DNA from: Liopterus haemorrhoidalis
Lineage: Eukaryota > Arthropoda > Insecta > Coleoptera > Dytiscidae
Assembly (NCBI GenBank): GCA_963971575.1
Contig: OZ020622.1
Coordinates: forward strand, 37,571,741-37,635,740
Direction of reading: 5' to 3'
DNA length: 64,000 nucleotides
Shown here: positions 55,899 through 64,000 of the stretch, in pieces
Position numbering within the stretch: position 1 is the stretch's first letter
Layout of the letters: the number at the start of each line of letters is the position of its first letter
Translations under genes and position numbers: made by a program
The notes under the pieces: generated by a model
Databases searched by the model: none
What the model saw: the letters and a program-made list of their open reading frames with translations, nothing else
Told to the model about the DNA's origin: nothing

Positions 55899-56878
55899 AA
55901 AAAATTGAGAATTTTCACACAATTCAGGGTTTTGCAGGTATTTAGTAAGTGAATGATGATTATTTGGGATGCCAAAACAAATTTTATATCAAAATATTTT
56001 TTTTGTTAATTATAATTCGAACGCCTAATACCATTATTTAGGTTTCTAAATATGTGCAGTATTTTTTTTTTTATATAGCAAGGTTCATTAAGAATTTTAA
56101 AAATTGCGTCTATGGCTTCCATTGGTTGTTATAAGTTCCGCCCCTCTGATTTCGTGTACATTGAAACAGAATTAAATTATAATTTAAACAATTTCCATTG
56201 GTTATTAAATTTACGCTTTTAAAAATTAAATGCAACATTTGCCAAAATATAACTACAATTTTGAAAAAATAATTTAAAGATTATAAAAATTTAAAAAAAA
56301 AAAACAAAAAATAATATTGTCTCTTCTCGCAGGGTTCGATCCCTTTCGGATCGAGTTATTTGGGTGAAATTCCAGTGTCAAAGTCACTACACCAGCATAC
56401 ACGTTCCAGTGTAGCGTGTTACAAAGCTATAACTTGTGTACATTATTAGCCAAAAATCACAAAAAATGCGTTTTTTTCCAAAAACGTAATCTGATCAAAA
56501 ATTCCTGTTGTACTATTCCGGTTCACACCAATGTACATTACTTAGAATTTTTTCAGATTTTTAGTTTAAACCATCTGGGCTACAGGGTGTGGGACAAAAA
56601 TATTTTGCACAATTTTGGCAAAAATTGCTTCAAAATAATTTATTTTGCAAAAATAAAAATTTGATCGTTAATCCACGTATCAAGGGCTTTCATTTAATAC
56701 CCTACTCAGAATTATAAAAAAATTTTTTTTTTTCGATGAGCACATATTTGTTTATATTTTTAGGGGGATATGATTTTTAGATGTGTTAGTATTTTTCCTA
56801 TGTGCGGGTCAAAAAGTTGTATAAGCATGCTAAATTTCAACTCTCTAGGTTTAGCCGTTTGGCTACAATTTTTACCGA

Positions 56879-56911
<33 letters not shown>

Positions 56912-56954
56912 AGACAAAATGACGGTATAAGTGTTTTTTGGTCATACCTACAAA
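55899..56954 (-). mobile_element. Helentron-like family A copy, ends damaged
   Basis: The 3' end has lost one hairpin arm (AATTGAGAATTTTCACAC). The 5' end lacks AACCC (CCTACAAATCGTATTTTT). The (GACA)n tract is at 56880-56909, with GTTGAAATTTAGCATGC and GGTTTAAACTAAAAATC blocks as in other copies. Confidence 0.8.
56321..56402 (-). repeat. tRNA-like module
   Basis: Minus strand: TATGCTGGTGTAGTGACTTT and GGGATCGAACCC, closely related to the module at 31480-31558. Confidence 0.5.
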
Positions 56955-57291
56955 TCGTATTTTTTTTAACTGATAAGTAAAAAAAAATTGCACTTCTATT
57001 ATTTCGGAGGTGGGGGGGGGAGTTGATCGCCCAGAAACCCCCCCTGGCAGCGGCCTTGGTATGATTATTACAAAATAAGGAATAAAATGTTCTTTTAAAT
57101 TATAGTAGAAAATAAATTTCTAATACAAATAAAAGCATTTAAAAATTTATCACTCGGAACTGAACCGAAAACCGAAAAAACACCGTTAGTTTTGCCGGAA
57201 CGTAAACCGGAACCGAACCGATATTTATTTTTTTAATTGAACCGGCAGACAGACAAAAAACGAAAGGAAAAAAAAACGGTTCGAAGCCCTG

Positions 57292-57655
57292 ACTTAACTT
57301 ATTAGAAAAATGGCGCGGGGCTGAAATGGTTTTGACACCCCTGTACTAATGGGTTAAAGATGGAAAAAGGCAAAGAGTCCTGCGGCTCGCTTCAATATTT
57401 TAATTTTTTCCAATCAGGATAAAGGATGGGCAATGTTTTCATACTCATAGATAAACAGAAATACTCAACATACCTCACAATTACCCGTTAATAGTTAACG
57501 GGTAATGGGTAGATAACGGGTAGCGGGAAATAAAATCAGAACCGGGTTCAAAGTTAACGGGTCGGGTAGCGGGTTCCAGAGTACCCATCGTCATTAATAC
57601 TTTACACATTATTTCGTGTAAAAACGGGCACATCACCTAATCGCACGGGAAAGCG
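57292..57655. other. Possible decayed hAT with GGGTAACGGG motifs
   Basis: GTTAACGGGTAATGGGTAG, AACGGGTAGCGGG and AACGGGTCGGGTAGCGGG recur at 57487-57570, a pattern typical of hAT subterminal regions. The ends could not be paired. Confidence 0.35.
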
Positions 57656-57663
57656 TCTGTATG

Positions 57664-57934
57664 CAGAGCCGCAGTAAGGAAAACTTGCGCTAGGGGAAAA
57701 ACTGAGTTTTGGCGCCCTTGGCAAATAAATGTAAGTGATAAGCAAAAACAGTAAGTGATAAGAAGGATTCTCACCTCCCAAAATCTAGATGATGAGCAAA
57801 AAAAAAAAGGTCCTCACCTCCCAAAATCCAAATGAAGAGCAAAAAAGGTCCTCACTTTCGCAATGTGGCGCCCTCTTCCTTAGTGAGCTAGGGGCCGTCG
57901 CCCCCTTCGCCCCCCCCCCCTTACTGCGGCTCTG
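57664..57934. mobile_element. hAT MITE, 271 bp, with minisatellite
   Basis: Ends CAGAGCCGCAGTAAGG and CCTTACTGCGGCTCTG. Identical 8-bp duplication TCTGTATG (57656-57663, 57935-57942). It contains three units of the GGTCCTCACCTCCC minisatellite (57764-57860), also found in the hAT at 49898-50224. Confidence 0.9.
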
Positions 57935-57942
57935 TCTGTATG

Positions 57943-58640
57943 TAAAAGCCGCTATTATAGTTGAAGATCGAACTTTCAACTATGATCAATAAAACAGAAT
58001 GTGCTTGACGAAGTAGACACCAATACTGATAAATTACATTATTAAACAGCAAGCTATGCTCTTTAATCTTATGACATTGAAATGGTTTCCTAAATAAAGT
58101 GACAGATATTTACGAGCGTGACCAGAGAATGTGCAACACAAAGATGTATTAAAATGCCGCTTGTCACAAAATTTACGACTTAAAATGTTGCACTTAAATG
58201 AGCTTTTAACCAAATAGGTACTCGAACAGAGACGGAGTATACAGTATTTAAAAATTAAAGTGATTTTGCATAAGAGCAAATCAGCTTAGATCGTACGGTC
58301 ACATATCTGGTGATCAATATTGATTGTCTTGGCCACTCTATTGCAACTTTATTTTGTCCGCTTACCAATTACGGAGAACTAGACTAAACCCATAGAAGTG
58401 CGTGATATATACATATGTATATAAAAATCAATCGATCAATCAATTTATTTACCACAAATTTTACATCAATATACACACTTGATAAGAAACACGGTTGAAC
58501 AGTTTTTTAATTGTTGATAAATACAGAAGCATAAAATTAAATACTGATATTAAACTAAACGGATATTAAACAATAGGAAAGTTTTAAATTATTAAATAAT
58601 AATTATTCGCCAGAGCCTGTGTCAAATACTCAGTAAAAGT
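57943..58640. other. AT-rich, no gene
   Basis: Nothing recognised. Confidence 0.45.
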
Positions 58641-58649
58641 ATTTCACAT

Positions 58650-59095
58650 ACCAAATACCAATCGAAATATTTGAAATACTAAATACTATTAATCACTGAT
58701 AAAACGTATTTGAAGTACTAGGGAAATATTTTAAATAATAGGGATAAATTTGAAATGTTAGGGATATATTTGAAATAATAGGGAAATGTTTGAAATGTTA
58801 GGGAAATATTTGAAATATTTACTAAGGAAATATTTAAAATACTAGGAAAATATTTGATATATTTGAAATATTAGGAAATATTTGAAATAATAAAGAAATA
58901 TTTGAAATATTAGGAAATATTTGAAATACTAGGGAAATATTTGAAGGATTAGGGAAATATTTTAAATAATAAGGAAATATTTGAAATACTAGGGAAATAT
59001 TTGAAATAATAGGGGAAATATTTAAAATGTTAGGGAAATATTTGAAATATTTACTAAGGAAATATTTGAAATACTGACATTTGAAATACTGAAAT
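58650..59095. repeat. ~20-bp minisatellite
   Basis: Many degenerate units of GGGAAATATTTGAAATAATA, varying by one or two bases. No open frame follows it. Confidence 0.85.
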
Positions 59096-59305
59096 AGCTA
59101 GCCTAAAATATTTTCTGGACCCCCAAGAAAATTTTTGAAACAATATTTTAAATGTTCTTAATAATTTATTGTTTAATAATTAAGTTTATTGTAATTTAAA
59201 AAGCAAAAAATGGCAAAATTATTTTTTTTCTTTTAATTTCGAGACCCCTAAGGTCTTGTCGGGACCCTTCGGGGGGGTCGGGACCCCCCGGTTAAGAACC
59301 ACTGT
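59096..59305. mobile_element. Orphan hAT right end
   Basis: GGACCCCCCGGTTAAGAACC followed by ACTG is a typical hAT 3' terminus, preceded by C/G-rich subterminal motifs. The minisatellite may be part of the same element. No left end found. Confidence 0.45.
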
Positions 59306-59941
59306 TATAAAGCATTCTTCATCAAGTATCCATGCTTTTATAAACAAATGTACATTAAAGACTATGTAATCTAAATAATAATTTCAATTTATCATAAATA
59401 TAATAATTTTATTAATAAATAAATAATTATATGTTTTTATTTATTTATTATATTTAACATAAATGGCCCAACTGGCCAGTTGCCTATCGATTATTCTTGC
59501 GCATTCCTGGATAATTTTAAGTTTTAGGGAATCAATGTCTGGATGCAGTGGCGGATCTAGTTTTTTGGAGGCCCAGGGCTTAAAAATACCAAGGGGCCTT
59601 ACACATGTTTCAATCAAAAAAATTTACGCTATACGCATCGTGCTTAGGGATGGGAATTTATTTTTGAATATCGATACATGCGCGATTCGATATATCGTAA
59701 GTGTAATATCGATATTCGATATATATCGAAGTAAAAATATCGATATTTTCGATATATCGAAATAATTAACACGTAACATGTAAGATATATAAATTGCAGT
59801 TTTTTTTGTTGGCTTGGCGAGAAAAGAAGTCCCCATTTGACAGACAATCACTTTACAGTTGGTACTCACACATCTATCAACCAACTTTCTAATATTTTCC
59901 TAGTTAACTGCTCTTAATCCTAATTAATTAAACATATATTA

Positions 59942-60118
59942 TCTGTCTCATTTTGTAATACGTAACTAACAGGTAAAGTTCATTTTTTATGTTGTATATT
60001 GACAATACATTTATAATATTATCATAGTATTGGTTCACATGGATACGCCAAAGTCTGTTTACACCACAACAGTCACCAAAGTAACCAGATCTAGTTTCGC
60101 ATTACAAATTGAGACGGA
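59942..60118. mobile_element. Harbinger-type MITE, short relative of 3443-3919
   Basis: Ends TCTGTCTCATTTTGTAATAC and the complement of TCCGTCTCAATTTGTAATGC. TTA on both sides (59939-59941, 60119-60121). Confidence 0.7.
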
Positions 60119-60346
60119 TTATATGTGCTGTCCACTTTTGTAAGGACAAACCAGATCTTTTTGGTTACTTTTATAGTGTATTATGGACTTTAAATGTCAA
60201 TCAAAAATATTCCTTACGCAGTAATACCGACTTTAGATTTATTGGTTATGATCATTATTAAGAAAGTGACATTTTTTATAATTTTTTAATACCAACACGA
60301 CATATAATTTTAAAGGTGCAAATTATAAAATCAAAATTTCGTCTTA

Positions 60347-60744
60347 CAGGCTATTCCAAGCGATTAGGCGGAACTAAATGGAAATTTCGTTACTTTAGGT
60401 TGCTACTAAAACGGACCTTGCTTGGGTTATTTCATGTTTCAGTTTTGGTATGTGAAAATTTAAAATTCCAACAGTGAAACCACGGAAACGAATGACATAT
60501 GTCAAATATTTTAATACGTTTTTCCATATTTTGACAAAAACATAAATAAATGGGAAATTGTTATTAAGAATGTCAAAAAATTAAAATGCAATGAAAAGGA
60601 CATTTTATAATGACAATCAACTTAAACTAGAATTTAAATGTGAGTATGATTTACAACGCTTAAACAAAACGACCAAAAGTCCGAATTAATAGATAAAAAT
60701 TACTAGATTTCAAAATCTAGTGCCGCCTAAACGTTTGGAATAGC
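60347..60744. mobile_element. MITE derived from mariner lineage 4
   Basis: Shares CAGGCTATTCCAAGCGATTA at the left and ACTAGATTTCAAAATCTAGT with CCGCCTAAACG at the right with the 29187-30232 element. No transposase sequence. Outer boundaries uncertain by a few bases. Confidence 0.7.
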
Positions 60745-61230
60745 ATACATTTGTTTTTACAAAAGTGAACAGCATATATTTAAATGTAAAAAATATACAA
60801 GAATACCGATATTTTGTGCGAATATCGATATTTTGCGCGATATATCGCATTTCAAATATCGATATAAAAATATCGATATATTTTTCTAAAGTATCGATAT
60901 TTTCAAAATATCGATATATCGTTCCCATCCCTAATCGCGCTATAAGACACTCGTACGTAATCAGCTAATTTTGTATACAAATTTGAATTGCTCAAAATAG
61001 GTGCTCGGATTAAAGTCAAAAATAAAAGAATATAAGTAATTTATGAAATGTCTATTTTTTTAGTCCTATAATATGATGGATTCAAGGAGTTAGAACAATA
61101 AAATTTCGAATTAAACGATTCGATTCTCGATTTGAGAAACTTTAACAATGAGCAAAATTAATTAGCAGCGTTTCAATAATAACAACAATTAGTTATCGTA
61201 TCTCATCTTACCTTAAAAAATCCAGAAAGG

Positions 61231-61720
61231 GATAAGAGAAAAGATCGAAACAAAAATATTACTTTAAAAAACAACACAAAAAATTAAAAACACTTTACTA
61301 ATATTTATTAAAAATCAACATAAGTGGAATTATTATTATGTAAACACTTATTCGTGAGAAATTAAATTTAAGTTACTAATACTAATCTAAGAAATATTAA
61401 TTAAACGTATGTTAGCGGTCAACTGAGAACTGAGATAGTCAAAATAATGCAATTTGAAGTAACAATTTTTGTTCAAGCTGTACCTTTCGGCTGGTAAAGC
61501 AAAAAATTATTAGAATAATTTTAACTAATGTTTTAGTTACTGATCATTCCTTGAGGTGATAAGTGATAAAAATTAATCACGTTTTAATGTTGGATATTAT
61601 TTTTTTATGAGCTGGCGCTTCACTTATGTTGATTTTTAATAAATATTAGTAAATTTGTGTTTTTAATTTTTTTGTGCTGTTTTTTAAAGTAATATTTTTG
61701 TTTTGATCTTTTCTCTTATA
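61231..61720. mobile_element. Foldback MITE, 490 bp
   Basis: About 95-base arms (GATAAGAGAAAAGATCGAAA inward) are complementary over 61231-61326 and 61621-61720 with a handful of mismatches. No clear duplication. Confidence 0.75.
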
Positions 61721-61841
61721 AGCCGTGCTTGGTATAGAATATAATACGTATATGTCCGAGAGGTTGGGGGCCCCTTGCGGATTTGGGGCCCAGGGTTTAA
61801 GCCCTATTAGCCCATATGTAGATCCGCCACTGTCTGGATGC

Positions 61842-62274
61842 CTTGCTCCGTATACTTTGCTTTTTAAATGTCCCCATAAGAAAAAGTAATTTGGTAATAA
61901 ATTTTACGACAGACTTGGTTTCTGCTTAGCAGTGAATGGCGGCATATTTGAACATTTGCTATAAAATATAATTATTTAGTTATTAATAAAATTACTATAT
62001 TTATGATAAAAAGAATTTATTATTTAGATTACCAGTCTTTCATGTACATTGGTTTATAAAGCATAGCTACTGGATAAAGAATGCTTTATAAAATGTATAA
62101 TTTTTAAATTTCCTCGGAAGTAGTTGGGAGATAGTTTACTTACCTAACATGTAGAGTTTAAAATTCTAAATAAATTTTATCTCTTGCAATTTTTCCCTAA
62201 AACAATTAGGGAAGCAGGAAACAGCATATTTAATATTTTACATGTTAAATCGCAATGGCCGACAGGCCCATCCT
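61842..62274. other. AT-rich, no gene
   Basis: 62235-62275 (CGCAATGGCCGACAGGCCCA) precedes the TAA array and could be the 3' tail of another TAA-associated element. Confidence 0.3.
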
Positions 62275-62275
62275 G

Positions 62276-62395
<120 letters not shown>

Positions 62396-62447
62396 GGTTG
62401 CTGAAGTTTGAGATTAGTGGACGCTTGTCAAGACCTGACAAACCCCA

Positions 62448-62448
62448 A

Positions 62449-62522
<74 letters not shown>
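62448..62522. repeat. (TAA)n microsatellite, array 2
   Basis: About 75 bases of TAA separated from array 1 by 54 bases of unique sequence, and ending exactly where the LINE begins. Confidence 0.97.
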
Positions 62523-62523
<1 letters not shown>

Positions 62524-64000
62524 TCCTATAATATTCCCTAAGCCCGCTACTATTTTGCATCTCACTTCTTCCTCTATCGATCGAGCTTAGGCGCGGCAGT
62601 GGCTACATGGCGGGTCCTCCGTCGAAGCGTAAGCACAAAATTACCCATCTTTTTTACATGGATGATTTGAAGCTCTACGCCTCGAACGAGAGGAATCTGC
62701 AGACCGCCTTAGGTACTGTTGCTGAGTACACTGCCGCGATAGGTATGCAATTCGGGTTGGAAAAATGCGCTGTTTTTCATATCTACAGAGGAAAAGGTTT
62801 AGACAACGGTGAAGACGTTCAATTGGTTGATGGGAGCATTATAAAACATCTTAATGCCGAAGGGTCTTACACATTTTTAGGCATCAGTGAGAGAGGTGTC
62901 CAAGATGTCACTCTTATTAAGCAGGCCCTTCGCAGCAAGTATATGGCACGACTTAGGCAGATATGGAGATCATGTCTGTCTGGCAAGAACAAGATCGCTG
63001 CCACAAACATGCTTGCTGTCCCATTAATTTCATACACTTTTGGTGTAATGAAATGGAATGTTGATGATCTTAAGGATCTCGACAGAAGAACCAGAAAGAT
63101 CATGAACATCAACCGAAGTCTTCACCCGAAATCTTCTGTGCAGCGCATTTACCTCCCTCGTCAAAATGGGGGTCGGGGATTACTGAATCTGGAGTGTTTG
63201 CACGATCGACTCGTCCTGGTTACAGCTAACAGTACCCTCAGAAGTCAGGACCCACTATTAAAATTCGTTAGTGAGCACAAATTTAGTGGCAAAGGGGCGT
63301 TTCTTTACCAGGCAGCGCGAAGAGCAGCAACGAGATTTAACCTGGCAGACTTGAGTCCCGTCAGGGAAAACGCTGGAGTACAACTCTCTCGGGAGGAGTA
63401 CAACAGAGTTACCGGTTCGGTGAAACGAGGCGAGACAGACATGTTGACAAAAGAACACATGAGTAAAAGTATGCACTCTGTGTTCTTCAAACATATTAAA
63501 AGTCTAGAGTTGTCCACCGAACTCACGTTCTCGTTTCTTAAGTCTGCTGGTTTGAGATCGGAAACAGAAGGTTTTGTGTTTGCGTGTCAGGATGGTGTTA
63601 TAAATACTTTGGCATACAGGGCCCGCATATTCCAAATAGCGGAGTCGACACTCTGTAGGTTGTGCCACCACCATTCTGAAACGATAATGCACATTCTGTC
63701 TGCTTGTCCATCTCTTGCAGCGTCGAGCTACGTGTCTCGATATAATGCTGCTCTCCGCGTGCTCTACTATCATCTTAGACATGCCTATGGTATTGACCAA
63801 ATACCGGTTATACCGTACGTCCCTTCTGACATAGAATCGGTGGTGGAAAATTCCAAGTGCCGAATTTATTGGAATTATTCCTTCCCCACCTCGAGGTTAC
63901 TGACAGCCACTAAGCCGGACATAACCCTCCTGGATATCGAGACCAAACAGATGTTTGTGATCGAATTCTCAAGTCCAGCTGAGAAGAATATCTCTCTCAA
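62523..64000 (+). mobile_element. R4/Dong-like LINE, 5'-truncated, in (TAA)n
   Basis: The element starts within RT motif B' (SLSPLLFCISLLPLSIELRR) directly after a TAA array and continues beyond the window. TAA-repeat insertion is reported for the Dong element of Bombyx in the R4 clade, whose members use a restriction-like endonuclease. The 3' end is outside the window. Confidence 0.75.
62532..64000 (+). CDS. LINE RT C-terminal part plus restriction-like endonuclease (partial)
   Basis: The open frame runs from 62532 to the window edge without a stop (about 489 codons; first ATG at 62607). RT: SLSPLLF, then HLFYMDDLKLYA (catalytic MDD; the usual FADD/YADD is MDD here) and MQFGLEKCAV. Thumb region: YTFLGISERG and RRTRKIMNINRSLHPKSS. 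Then a CCHC knuckle, LCRLCHHHSETIMHILSACP (C-x2-C-x8-H-x4-C), and the endonuclease motif KPDITLLDIETKQMFVIEF, with PD then Glu after 14 residues. This order is that of R2/R4-type site-specific LINEs. No stop or frameshift seen, so it could be young. It lacks the 5' half of RT. Confidence 0.85.

Larger units (their letters stand above)
55720..57291. mobile_element. Non-autonomous hAT carrying a Helentron-like copy
   Basis: Ends CAGGGCTTCGAACCG and CGGTTCGAAGCCCTG. Flanking octamers ATTTAACT and ACTTAACT differ at one base. GAACCGAAAACCG motifs are subterminal on both sides. The family-A copy (55899-56954) takes up two-thirds of it. Confidence 0.82.
59645..60933. mobile_element. hAT nested in hAT, with ATCGATAT motifs
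   Basis: Ends TAGGGATGGGAA and TTCCCATCCCTA. Flanking octamers ATCGTGCT and ATCGCGCT differ at one base. TATCGATATTTTCGATATAT-type palindromes are dense at both ends, so the short ORFs there are artefacts. Contains a Harbinger-type MITE and a mariner-derived MITE. Confidence 0.82.
59546..61832. mobile_element. hAT element hosting several insertions
   Basis: Ends CAGTGGCGGATCTAG and the complement TAGATCCGCCACTG. Identical 8-bp duplication TCTGGATG (59538-59545, 61833-61840). GGGCCC-rich subterminal blocks on both sides. The interior holds a second hAT (59645-60933) and a foldback MITE (61231-61720). No transposase. Confidence 0.9.

Overview
This is an AT-rich arthropod, most likely insect, genomic window. 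I see no confident host gene. It is a dense graveyard of nested transposable elements. The insect assignment rests on Mos1-like and other mariner transposases, many hAT and Harbinger-type MITEs, RTE and R4/Dong-like LINEs, a tRNA-derived SINE and (GACA)n-bearing Helentron-like repeats. There is no bacterial signature (no operons, RBSs or rRNA). Most long open frames are microsatellite artefacts or fragments of transposase and reverse transcriptase.

Layout. 0-10 kb: a THAP-domain remnant; a chimeric Helentron-like repeat (911-2251); Harbinger and hAT MITEs; a TTAA-flanked piggyBac-like element inside a LINE ORF; a mariner broken by a hAT MITE; and a DDE_3-type transposon carrying a SINE. 10-17 kb: a 2-kb hAT containing a Helentron-like copy, a decayed mariner and an intact Mos1-like mariner. 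17-21 kb: a Helentron-like family-B copy expanded by a ~148-bp satellite, itself split by a hAT. 22-32 kb: three plus-strand family-A Helentron-like copies, a ZBED-type hAT remnant, and a hAT (28303-30402) containing a family-B copy and an internally deleted mariner. 32.6-36.5 kb: one RTE LINE split by a Harbinger-like element and by a second LINE, next to a foldback element with a 9-bp target duplication. 37-41.5 kb: a three-level hAT/MITE/Helentron nest, then a mariner with an inverted duplication. 42-56 kb: further mariner, hAT, DDE_3 and Tc1 remnants, the second intact Mos1-like copy and a near-perfect 781-bp palindrome. 56-62 kb: more hATs with nested insertions. 62.5-64 kb: a 5'-truncated R4/Dong-like LINE abutting (TAA)n, with its ORF open to the window edge.

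The most interesting system is the pair of Helentron-like (HINE/DINE-1-like) families. Both have a 5' motif repeated in inverse just before a 3' hairpin, a central GTCT/GACA microsatellite and T-rich ends. Family A also carries an internal tRNA-like A-box/B-box cassette whose sequence differs among copies, and one copy is an A/B chimera joined at the microsatellite. Insertions were established from target-site duplications read directly in the sequence; family assignments come from remembered motif knowledge, without database searches.
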